A DNA stretch of 64,000 bases from Phytophthora sp. 'mugwort' (taxonomy: Eukaryota > Oomycota > Peronosporomycetes > Peronosporales > Peronosporaceae). The position numbers and the translations under genes were made by a program. Numbering within the stretch: position 1 is the first letter of the stretch; each line of letters begins with the position of its first letter. The stretch covers positions 1,550,001 through 1,614,000 of the forward strand of contig JAUCEF010000004.1 of assembly GCA_033558025.1 (NCBI GenBank), given 5' to 3'. Shown piece by piece: positions 31,250-40,929 of the stretch. The notes beneath the pieces are model-generated. The model worked only from the letters and a program-made list of their open reading frames with translations, searched no databases and was not told the DNA's origin.

Positions 31250-32663
31250 TCCTTCACCAACTCGGTGAAGATCGGTTTGAGTGCAAGACGGGCGGACGAC
31301 CTCGGGAGCAGACGTTCGGCACGCGGGCTACAGCAACCTCCTAAGCCAGGTCAGCACCAATTACGCTGGCTACGCGGGTGAATATGCCGAGCTTCATGCC
31401 GCTCAGACGCCGTTGATCGCCACGTGCGACTTTGTGGACGAATTCACTCGCAATATCTATTAATGGATGGTCTGGCTGACTCAGAGGAATCTACCAATCA
31501 CTGCGGTCGAGAACAAGCTCACGCGGTGGTCATGATGGAAGCAACTTCAGGCAAGACAATTAAGCGCTACATGGACTTCGTCACCCTCACAATCGGGCGT
31601 ATCTTTGCCAAACAGATGGGACCCTTCGCCTGATTTTCGACGGCTGGACAAGCCACTCGCTTCACTTCCTGGGCATCTATGCGGTGTACGTTTTCAACAG
31701 AGAGGCTTGCTCGCACTGTCTCAAAAGGACGGACGGCCAGGCAGCCAAGGATCATGTGGCGCACATCGCGTCTGTTCGGAGCGTGTATGACAAGGAGATC
31801 GGAATGGTGCGGTTCATTGCGGGGACAGCTGCTCCACCAACCTGAGCATCGCTACCAGAATGGGCGTCAAGCTGATTGGCTGCGCCAGCCATCGACTTAA
31901 CCTTGCGGTTAATCATTTTCTGCGGGATTATCAGACTCAGACCGATCTGATTTAGAATCTGATGATAAAGCTGCGTCACGTCAAAAATGCTGCTGTTCAT
32001 GCCAAAGTGACCAGCTACAGCCGATCAAGGCTAACGCCACACATTAGTCGTCGACGTTTCAAATGCCACAGCGCTGCTGCAAGATTCGTGATGCGATCAT
32101 GGCGACGGAAGCTGTTGAAGACTACTGCAACGTGGCCATGCACATCGTCACATATTACGACCTTGGTTGAGAAGCTACGTGAGCTGGACAGTGCGTGTGA
32201 AGCTTCAGGCAGAGAAGTGCACCATGGCTGAGGTTTGCTTGCTATTCGATGTTTGCGCGGACAAGTACCCCGTCACGGCCGACTATTTGCTTCCTACGGT
32301 GGCCATCGTCCGCATACCCCTGTTCGAGTCTGCTACTGTCAAGCTGCACAACAATGCCGCTATCCACGGACGAACTACGTGTCGTCAAAGGCTTCACCCT
32401 ACCTCCGGCAACCCCAGAAACCGATGCAGACAGAGCGCCCGACTTCGCCACCTCCGTGCTCCGATAATAGAAGAAATTGCGGCTTGCAGGGCATGCAGCG
32501 GCGGAGTACGACCCGTTCCACCTGTGCGCAAACGACAAACAATATTTCTGAGAGGCTCTTCTCGAAGTGTAAGCTGGTCCTGACCTCGCTACGTGCTTCA
32601 ACACTACTCTCGAACTTCGAGACTGCGATGTTTTCGCGTGAGAATCGCAATATGTGGGACTGA
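31250..32663 (+). pseudogene. hAT-family transposase, decayed
   Basis: Starts with a degenerate BED-like finger (EDRFECK...GRPREQTFGT, then YSNLLSQVSTNYAGYAGEYA). Middle pieces include SGKTIKRYMDFVTLTIG, a frame with GLIFDGWTSHSLH-type sequence (about 31630, hAT catalytic Asp) and LIGCASHRLNL (about 31877), which is the RW/hAT core. The C-terminal dimerisation block reads ERLFSKCKLVLTSLRASTLL near 32550-32640. At least five frame changes. No terminal repeats were found. Confidence 0.72.
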
Positions 32664-33023
32664 TCGACGCTTCTCGTTTGCCTTGAAGAGTAAGTGAGGT
32701 TGTTTGCATCTCTCGTTAACAATACATTGCAATTATTGCAGTAAATATTATTTGTTATTGTGTACTGCAATCGTTATTACGGAGCTCAGTAGCCCGACGT
32801 AACCCTGGTCATTATATTTATCATGCCTGATGAAAACACAATGCAATATGTATTCCTCCCTATTTATATACTTTTCTCAGATCAAGCACTTAGTATACTG
32901 ACATTTCCTCGTCATAAGGGCTCCCTTTGTCAAAAGGGCACCCGTGAAATGGCCAATTGAATTGCGGCAATTTGACAAGGTGAAACTCGGTTTTGTCGAC
33001 AAAAGGGAAGATTTACAGTAACA
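32664..33023. other. No gene seen
   Basis: AT-rich flank of the hAT remnant, no supported frame. Confidence 0.4.
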
Positions 33024-33278
33024 GTGTTTCAAAACGAAAACCCATCGAGCGGTTGGGAACATTCCTTTCTCGTTTCAGCACAATGGGCAGTCTCCCGCTT
33101 AGGAGGCGATGGGCGAAAGGCGAAGTTGTATGCTCGAAGAGCGTACCCCTACACAGATAAGTTGAGGGCAATTAACCTATATATAGATTCTGGTAGTCTT
33201 GACAGGAGTGTGCAGGTAGCTTTTGGTAATATTTCATGCCAATTGAAACCGGAGAAGTTTAAAAAAACTAGTAGGTAG
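33024..33278 (+). CDS. Hypothetical short frame with possible DNA-binding start
   Basis: 84 codons including AYPYTDKLRAINLYIDSG. The Y-x-x-x-x-K..AI..Y...G spacing resembles helix-turn-helix starts of transposases, but no catalytic domain follows. Probably a fragment. Confidence 0.2.
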   Translation: MFQNENPSSGWEHSFLVSAQWAVSRLGGDGRKAKLYARRAYPYTDKLRAINLYIDSGSLDRSVQVAFGNISCQLKPEKFKKTSR

Positions 33279-33349
33279 ATAGGTATGAGAGCGCTCACGT
33301 TGAGACAATGTGTTTACTGGGGAAAGGCGGTATGCTGAAGTCTCGCAAG

Positions 33350-33600
33350 CGTGGCTAAGGCACGGTAAATCGAAGCAGCGACCGAGCAGTAGCCTGCCGC
33401 CTGCCTGCCAATTGCTTGTTCTGGCTCCGCCTGGATGCTAGTCATTGAAGCCGTAGTTAGTCTCACAAGCAAAGCACAGCAATCACACACGAGGACAAGA
33501 GAATCCGCATACCAGTCAACGTCCCTGCGCGATGTAAATCGCAGCATCGGCCGGGTGGTAGCCCGACGCCTGCCTGCTTCTTTCTGGCCAGTCTTGTTTT
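33350..33600. repeat. Diverged tandem repeat, two copies
   Basis: GTAAATCGAAGCAGCGACCG followed by AGCCTGCCGCCTGCCTGCC (from about 33365) recurs as GTAAATCGCAGCATCGGCCG and AGCCCGACGCCTGCCTGCTT (from about 33533). The spacing is about 168 bp. No coding meaning seen. Confidence 0.55.
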
Positions 33601-33929
33601 GGCGTGACGTGTAGTAATGGCGGATAGCGGTACAATTACATCTCTTTAGGTACAATTTGTGTAAGCACGAAGCATTTGCGTTGACACACTCGTCTTGAAA
33701 CCCTACACCCAGATGCATTTGGGTGGGCCCTTATGACAAGGAAACAAGCGCTCTAGGCGCCCGCTACGTGGACGCGGTGACATGGTTGGTCCCAGTGGTA
33801 CGGTGGGCCACCTCCGCTACGATCCGGTGGGTATTGTGTACACGTAGTAAAGACTAACTAATTTTTAGAGCGGCTTTCGAGCAATGTCTATTTTGTGTAT
33901 CTACCAAGTCTCCATTTCGAAAATCTCTC

Positions 33930-35451
33930 TGTAAACGATGTTTTGCATGTGTACTCTTCCACCCTCATCGATAGCTTCTGGATCCACAGCAGCGCCACAT
34001 ACAGTTCCCATGAACGAACACTTGCGACTCCAGATAGATGCCTACGTGGTGGATAGACTGACCCTGCGCCTTGTTGATAGTCATAGCAAATGCCGGAACC
34101 ACTGGAAACTGTTTGCGCTGGAGTTTGAACGGTATCGCTTTGTCATCGTTCTCTGTGTAAAAGACAAATCGCTGGATGAAGACACTTCTACCTCTGAAAG
34201 GCCCCGACATTATGCTCGCCTCAATACTGCGTTCGCGCAAAGAGAGCACTCGTAGCCGAGTTCCGTTTCACAGACCTGCATCGCTGTTCAGGTTCCGGAT
34301 CATGATGATCGGATTCCCCACCTTTAAAACAATCCGATGTGGTGGAATACCCGAGAAGTTGAGGGAGTTCAAGAACTCAAGCTCAAACATGTTGTGTCTG
34401 CAACTCCTTCGAGTGTGTCGACTAAAAGGTACTCTTTCGTCGCCCCAGTGAGACGCTCAGCGACGAAATTGTTGATCCGCCTAACACTTGCGTTGGTTGG
34501 CGCCAGCATGGCCCGCTCAACGAAGTATTGGTCGGGCAATTGTCATCCGGGTGATTCCCCGGGAATTTCCACGCATTGCAGTAGCGACAGAACGCTCGTT
34601 ATCGTTGTTGCCGTCCATATGCCGCGTAAGTAGTGTCGTCTGCCAGAGACTACATCCGGGTCGAAGTCTTCGTGATCGCCAGATCCTTCCTGTACTGCCG
34701 TTTCCGTCGACGAAAGCGTTTAGCCTCTCTCCGACGCTCAATCTGCTCCATCGATAGGACCTCCCTCCGAGCTCTCTGAGCTGCTAAATCGCAATCCCTT
34801 GTCATCTGTCCTTCTTCAACGGTGCGGTTCATTCTCCGCTCAGTTGAGAAGCGATGTCTTGATCTCTTACCGATCTACGTTCTTCTTCAGTCATTTCCCT
34901 GCGCCAACGCGTAGTAGAATCGATGTTCTGTTCTCGCGCCAGAAGTAGTCGGTTCACCGGGAGACTCGCCCGTCTAGTTCTCAATCGAGCTGCACCAGCT
35001 TCTCTATCGCGGGTTACATGATATTCTGAGCAGTTAGCTCTTCGCCGAGCTGATCTGGCTCTATCGAAGTCGCGTACGCGCTCTAGCTGACGATGGCATG
35101 TCAAATCTGGAAACCCTACCTCGCCATGCATGACCCGGGGACGCTACACTATCGCGAAAGACACACGCGCTGTCAAAACGGACTCACCCACAACACCGGC
35201 AGAATCAACCGAGACGCCGTTCGCAATTACTGCAGCCAGTGTCGATTCGTTTAATTTGCCTCAAGTTGGAGGGCTCTAAAGGCTTTCGACAGCCTGGGTT
35301 TGGTTTGCGTTCTCTTTCTTTTACGCCGCGTTCTTCCTTCAGGGTCCTCCTGTCCTGCAGGCGAAGCGTTGATGTTTACGCTCTCTAGCAATGCTCCTTT
35401 GAGCTCCTTTCGCGTCCGCTTTCGCCGATCTCGAGTTATATTTGGCGCCAA
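33930..35451 (-). pseudogene. Helitron, deleted and decayed, with PIF1-type helicase end
   Basis: Arg-rich frames at 35451-35251, 35131-34829 and 34832-34650 resemble the charged N-terminus of oomycete Helitron proteins. The helicase C-terminus is clear: FLNSLNFSGIPPHRI and PIIMIRNLNSDAGLCNGTRL (about 34390-34260), then PVVPAFAMTINKAQGQSIHH and, after a frame change, HGELYVAL. No Rep (HUH) domain is left between, so most of the protein is deleted. Element ends (TC...CTRR with hairpin) were not located. Confidence 0.7.
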
Positions 35452-35459
35452 CGAACATG

Positions 35460-36790
35460 AAACGGAGTATCGCGACGCGTTAGACGTAAAGCCTAAGTAC
35501 CCTGCAAGTAGGAGTTGCCGGCCTTGCAGGCTTAAAATGGGTGGACATGTGACGGTTGCGCCAACGGAACTAACTGTATGATTTAGTCAGAGCACGTATT
35601 AAGCACGAAGCACCAGCTACCCCTTCGATGAACCCACCGCTCGAGCAGCAGAATCTCCAGCATTATTCAGAATTGCATGCGTCCCGTGCTCATATGCGAC
35701 AGAGAATATCTCATTAGTCAGGTAATATCCCTTTCATCTTTTGGTACCTCACCTCCACTGTTACCCCTTAAGCACTCATGATTTGGCACAATACCTTTGG
35801 AGACGAAGCTTCAGTTTTTGTGCTGAAGCGCGATCAGTTACCACGTTTGCTTTCTGATCACTTCCATTGGCGACCGTGATGAAGTATCGGCTTGATGCCA
35901 CTGGGTCTCGAGGCCCAGGCTTTAACATTTTGGTTATATGAGGTAATAGGTCAGAATTTTTGGCCTTTGTTTGGGAACGAAGCCGTCCTTGGCATAATAG
36001 ACGGTGAAGAGCCGCACAGACCCAAGTCCGCGAACATACTGAAAAATACGTAGAGGTACGGTAGCAGTAGGAAGGAGGATACCGATAGGACAACACAGCG
36101 AACGCCATACCGTCTACCTCTCCTCTCGTCCTCATACAGCGAGAACCGCAACTCCTTGATGGATTGGAATGGTTTTGCAGTCGTATTGGTATTTCGTTGA
36201 CGCACGACCGCCAAACCCCTTTCCATAATAAGCCAATCACTTTCCGGACCTTGAAGAGCCTCACGGTCCGGAGTGGGTATTCAATGCACATAGTGCTGTT
36301 GACATTGCCAGGTTAGACTGGCGCGCGGTGGTCGTGGTCCTAGGCAAACTCCACCCACGAACGTTTAATAGTTTTCAGGGTTTAAACCTTAGTAAAACGA
36401 TCGAGGGCTTAGGATATTGCTCGGCTCCTACTGAGAGAAAGTGTCGGAAAGGTCAGGCCAATAGGCGGACACTATTGTGCCTTCGATCTGAGTGGGTGGT
36501 TGGCTCAAACCCCTTAGCACGTGTCCCCTGGACAGGAGAACCCGACTTCCATCCAGGCAATTACACTTTATCCTAACCCTCCCCCAGGGACCTCAGACCA
36601 CATCATCTTGATGCTGGAACTTGTAGCTAACATGTGTACGACGGCGTACCTTATACCCCAGACGCGGGCGAGCGTTATTGAATTTGAAACAGGGACGGGA
36701 AAACACATTCAAACCGTAAATATTATCTAAGTACGTGTTTATTAAGTCCGTTTTGGTTTGTATGTCATGTTTCATGTAGAATCACTAAAC
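35460..36790. other. No gene identified
   Basis: A 171-codon minus-strand frame (35776-36291) lacks recognisable motifs and overlaps a competing frame (35951-36226), so it is not called. The rest is non-coding. Confidence 0.35.
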
Positions 36791-36795
36791 GATTT

Positions 36796-37260
36796 TCAGG
36801 TAATGAGGGCTGTATTAGTTTTTATGCTGACGCTGCTTCTTGGCGGTGCGAAGTCGCCGCTTGCGCTTCGTCGAGCGGCTCCTCTGGCGGCAACGCCCGG
36901 TTGACCGGCGTGTCGATGGCGCGGCGCACCTCGGCTAGACGCCGCTTGAGGTGTCGGCAGTCCAAGTTGGGTGCGCGGCGCGACAGTAGGGTGGCCTTTT
37001 GCCAGACGCGCTACCGGTTTAACCCTTCGCGGCGGTAGGGTGGTCTTTTGCCAGACGCGCTGCCGGTTTGGCATGTCGCGTCAGGCAAGACACCGCCGTA
37101 CAGGACTCCTGTCCACGGGTTCGCCACGTTCGGCGAAAGCGTCCAGGGCCAGGAGGTGCTCGCAGCACACGCACTCCAGGCGTGGCAGAGCGTGGTCGTC
37201 CATGTCGAGTAGCGGCATGGTCACCATGACCGCGCACGTTGAGCACTTCACGCGCTCCAT
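36796..37260 (-). pseudogene. Small Cys-pair protein gene, frame-broken
   Basis: ATG 37260 gives MERVKCSTCAVMVTMPLLDM and ECVCCEHLLALDAF, two CxxC pairs that could form a zinc ribbon, ending at a TGA near 37080. A different frame further on reads LDCRHLKRRLAEVRRAIDTP and is plainly coding-like, so the gene once continued. A 49-bp tandem duplication lies exactly between the two parts. Family not recognised. Confidence 0.4.
36984..37069. repeat. Tandem duplication, 49-bp period
   Basis: GGTAGGGTGG(C/T)CTTTTGCCAG-type unit at 36984-37020 recurs at 37033-37069 with three or four differences. It falls at the reading-frame break of the Cys-pair gene. Confidence 0.8.
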
Positions 37261-37600
37261 CGTTAGCTTGAATTTATAAGCTGAAAATAGTCTGCATTTG
37301 TTTTTTACCAATCCTGAATTAGTGAGACAATTATGCTAGTATTGTAAATTCGGGCATAGTTTGGGCAGTCAGGATAGCAGTGGCAGTCTATGCGATATGT
37401 GATTACAGTATGTATAATCAGAACACAAGGGAATGGCGAAAGGTAAGAAAAGGCGGAAAGACAGGAGTAAGACGGACACACCGACAGACAGGTTACGCGG
37501 ATACTAGATAGAGAATGTCGGTATATATTTTTGTATTGGTTGTGCGATAACACGTTATATTAAGGATCGTGTTCTAGTACAGGCGAGATGAAGTTATACA
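37261..37600. other. No gene seen
   Basis: AT-rich spacer. Confidence 0.4.
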
Positions 37601-37603
37601 CGA

Positions 37604-37670
37604 ACTTTGAGACTTTATATCTCGTGATTGGATGGTCCGATTGACTTTGAGACTTTATATCTCGTGATTG
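37604..37670. repeat. Tandem duplication, 40-bp period
   Basis: ACTTTGAGACTTTATATCTC plus GTGATTG occurs at 37604-37630 and again, identical over 27 bp, at 37644-37670, ending 13 bp before the Tc1/mariner target site. Confidence 0.85.
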
Positions 37671-37683
37671 ATTGTCGATCTAC

Positions 37684-37685
37684 TA
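37684..37685. other. TA target duplication, left
   Basis: TA directly outside the left inverted repeat, matched by TA at 39271-39272. Confidence 0.75.
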
Positions 37686-37728
37686 CACCTTTTACCAGGC
37701 ATGTTGAGTGTTTTCACAAACAAAACGG
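37686..37728 (+). repeat. Left terminal inverted repeat of the Tc1/mariner element
   Basis: Begins CACCTTTTACCAGGCATGTT. It pairs with 39228-39270 with two mismatches, at positions 17 and 35. Confidence 0.92.
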
Positions 37729-37938
37729 TCAAGCGAGGTTTTTCCTAATCATCTAAAATTAGGTTTTACAACCAAAGCGGTTTGGCGCCAACTTTTTCCC
37801 AACCGAAGTGGCGTTGTGGCGGGAAACAAAACCACGCCACTCGACACTGGGAAAGCCGTTCTCCGCCACCGCACCGACACTCACTCATTCGCATATTAGC
37901 TGCCTATTTCACAACCCTCCCCCAGCAGCTCTCCAACA

Positions 37939-39060
37939 ATGGTCCCGCCGCCCACCTCGCCGACGCCCCTGACACCGCCTCTTGTGTCACGTGAGGCCAA
38001 GCAGTACTATCGCAACAGCGCGAAGAAGCGTGTACTCGACGCGTTTCTGGCAGGGCAAGGTTGGCTAGGTGTCGCTGATAGCAATGGTGTGTCTGTCACT
38101 ACTGCACGGCGCATCGCAGCTAAGGGTAGTATCGAGCAGCAGCAACATGGCGGCGTGCGGACTGCGTGCGTCAAAATGACGGTCGAGGTCATTAAGCTCG
38201 AGGAGTACCTGGACGAGGAGGTGGGCATGACCATGGCCGTCATGAAGGACATACTGCTGAGCGACATGTCGGTGGACGTTAGCATCACCTCCATCTACCG
38301 CGCGCTGCACAGCATGCTGTACACGGTCAAGGGCCTACGAATCTAGAAGGCCGCCATGAACAATGCAGTGAACAAGGAGAAGCGGATGGAGTTTGCCAAA
38401 GCGCTGAACATACACGTGGATGCCGAGGACACGACTGTCTACCACGACGAAACCAATTTCAACATCTACCTGTCTCGCAACCAAGGTTGGGCTCGTGCAG
38501 GCGAGCGTGCAGTCGTGATGCTTCCGGCGTCGAAGGGCAAGAATCTCCACGTGCAGTGCGGTGTGTCACCGGGCAACGGGCTCGTACTGCTGCGCATTCA
38601 CGACGGCTCCGTTCACATGGAAGAGAATACGCGTTTTGTCGTGGACCTGTTCGTGGCTGCGCTCAACAGCGACGAGTACAAGGAGTGATGCGTGGGCAAG
38701 AAGGTTGTCGTGGTCACTGACAACGCCCCCACCCGCATCCAGGTAGAGACACTGGCACGCGAGCAACTTGTTATTGATGGCATCGTCAACAGCAACAAGC
38801 TGATCATTCTACGGTTAGCATCGTACAGCCCTATCTGCAATGCAATCGAGGGTTGCTTCAGTGAGCTGAAGGCGCGCATATCATTTATTTCCAAATTAAT
38901 AAATATTTTACCATTAATGAAGTTGCATATCGCAGCCAAGCGGCGTGAGCTGCTAGTGCGAGGCCAGTATAACTCGCTGGCTGCGAACAGAATGGCGCTC
39001 ATGAAGGAGGCCGTTAAAGCAGCAAGATTACCCTTACGCAGAGATTGGTCTGGCATATGA
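37939..39060 (+). pseudogene. Tc1/mariner DDE_3-type transposase with two nonsense codons
   Basis: 374 codons in one frame with TAG at 38344-38346 (codon 136) and TGA at 38686-38688 (codon 250), and no frame shift. The N-terminal part has a helix-turn-helix (LGVADSNGVSVTTARRIA). The catalytic triad region is intact: VYHDETNFNIYL (first Asp), VVVTDNAPTRIQ (second Asp), YSPICNAIEGCFSELK (third acidic residue). The TAG sits in LRI-stop-KAAMNNAVNK, where a single-base change from GAG would account for it. The copy is inactive as it stands but very lightly decayed. Unless stop readthrough occurs, no full protein is made. Confidence 0.88.
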
Positions 39061-39227
39061 AGCGACACTGCTTCAAAAGCATTTTCCTTGCCGAGCGCGG
39101 GGACGATATGGAATTAGGAAAGTAACTCTGGTAGAAACCACTTTGCATGGGAAAAATATATCAGAAAACCACTCTGCCTGGCAGTGTCCTTTTTGTTGAA
39201 TTATTAAGTTGCACAAGCTCGCCAAAT

Positions 39228-39270
39228 CCGTTTTGCTTGTGAAAACACTCAACCTGCCTGGTAAAAGGTG
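39228..39270 (-). repeat. Right terminal inverted repeat of the Tc1/mariner element
   Basis: Ends ...CTGCCTGGTAAAAGGTG followed by TA. Inner near-copies of its CACT...GCCTGG core occur at 39133-39151 and 39164-39181. Confidence 0.92.
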
Positions 39271-39522
39271 TACAAACTCGGTATTAGTTGTGCAATGCTC
39301 TGTGCCTTCTCTCTTAAATGGACATAATCCGTTCATTTATGTGTTAAGATTGTGCAAAGGACATAATTTATCTAAAATTTGGGTATTTGGAACTAGCGGA
39401 TCTGAGACAAACCTGTTGATGCTATGCACGATATATGTTGTTCATAATGGCCCTCCCTAGTAACATATTCAACCTTTTATAACGGATTACGAAATGAAAT
39501 GAAACACCTTTAAAACTTGCAT

Positions 39523-40896
39523 TTAGAACGAAATCTCGTACCCTTCGATCGTCGTCCGTAGAGCCCGTGTCTCCGACGTCTTCGAGGCGGCCAGGTACTT
39601 CCGCTCTCGGATCGTAGGCTCTAGAGTCAACTGTGGTGGCGCTGCGAGTTCCAGGTAAGCTTGCTATGCTTCTGCACCTTCTTGTACGCGCCCAACCACT
39701 CACACGATGTGATGGCGTTCAGGCCCGCGAGACCTTCGTCAAGTCGGCGGCAGACGAGGGTGTATCCATGGCGATTCTGTTCTTGCGGGCCTCCATATCA
39801 TCTCGATTGGCTGTAGTTCGGGATGATAGGGGGCGTATACAGAAACTCGTGGCCCCACTTGTGGACCGTTGTAACGGTTCTATATGTGCTTCACGTATCA
39901 GAGCACGCAATGGTTAGATAACACCCCAAGTTTTATATCAAAGGAATATTCAAACGATTACCTGCACAATAAGCTGCTCCAGCTACTTCTTGGTGTATTG
40001 CGTGATGGCCACCGTCACGCGGTGGTCCTACAGATACTGGATCATGGCTGACTTCAACTTGGAGCTGGACGCGATCTTCGATGACCTTGTGGTACGCCCG
40101 CAGTCCATATGGATGCGGCACGGTCCGTAGTGGCACTGTAGTACCTGGCAGATCTCTTCGAACCATGTCTCGAATAGATCGCCGGTGAAGTTCACATGGT
40201 AGTCTGAGCTGCCGTCGCCCTTCAAGTGCGAGGGCCAGTTTCGGATAGCCCCCGACACGCTTTCCGCGTGTAGCATTCTGTTCTTCTGCATGTCAGCCCC
40301 GGACCTCACAATACAGTAGCGCTGCCCTGCCCCGCTTACCATATAACGAGGCGAGCCTGTCATCAGCCAGGTAGAGCCAGCAACATAATTCACATTGCAA
40401 TAACTCTCGTCTAAATCGACTTCCGTTAGTTTAGGCTACAAACGTCTTGTAAGGTTGGTTACCTTGTCGGATCCTTTAGCCTAAAGGCCACATTCACCGG
40501 AAAGTCTGCTCTTGGGTCCCTTCCCCTGCCCCGCCCATAGCTGACTTCCATCAACTCGTCCCGCATTGCTCGTTGTGGAATGGCTACACCTGCTATATCC
40601 TTTATCGTTGAATATATTACCCTCGCTGTCGTCGGTTTTTCATGTTTTTGCACGATAATTTGCAGTGACGGACCTGGGCGGACGGCCTCGCTGGGGTGCT
40701 GGTCCAGCAAACATGTCTTTCCATGTGCGTGCCAGAGAGCCACCACGCGCGCAACGGTGCTATTCGAAACCCCAGACACACGGCTACACGCTCGCGTGCG
40801 GCTGGTCCGTGGAGGTCGAGGGGTTGCTGCGCTTCGGCGAGGAATATACTGGTGAGTGTGGACAATCATTCTTCGCTGGGGTGTTTTGTGGCCCAT
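39523..40896 (-). pseudogene. IS630/Tc1-like DDE transposase, decayed
   Basis: From about 40896 the minus strand opens MGHKTPQRRM, then RVSGVSNSTVARVVALWHAH (a helix-turn-helix). The core carries DYHVNFTGDLFETWFEEIC and HYGPCRIHMD (second Asp, about 40105-40190). After frame changes GHEFLYTPPIIPN (normally YTPPYHPELQPIE) leads to KNRIAMDTPSSAADL. The C-terminus ends EPTIRERKYLAASKTSETRA ... to TAA 39523-39525. The order fits one transposase of about 420 residues, broken three or more times. It is not closely similar to the neighbouring Tc1 copy. Confidence 0.7.
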
Positions 40897-40929
40897 GGCA
40901 ACTTGAATAATAAAGCTAAACTGCTGCAT

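Larger units (their letters stand above)
37686..39270 (+). mobile_element. Tc1/mariner-superfamily element, near complete
   Basis: The 1,585-bp element is bounded by 43-bp inverted repeats (37686-37728 and 39228-39270) identical at 41 of 43 positions and flanked by TA on both sides, the hallmark of Tc1/mariner insertion. One continuous plus-strand frame (37939-39060) encodes the transposase, interrupted only by two stop codons. Among the mobile elements in this window it is the best preserved. Additional inner motifs resembling the repeat lie near the right end. Confidence 0.93.

Noticed and set aside
35776..36291. 171-codon minus-strand frame as a gene
   Set aside because: No motif, competing frames on the same strand, and the amino-acid make-up looks random.
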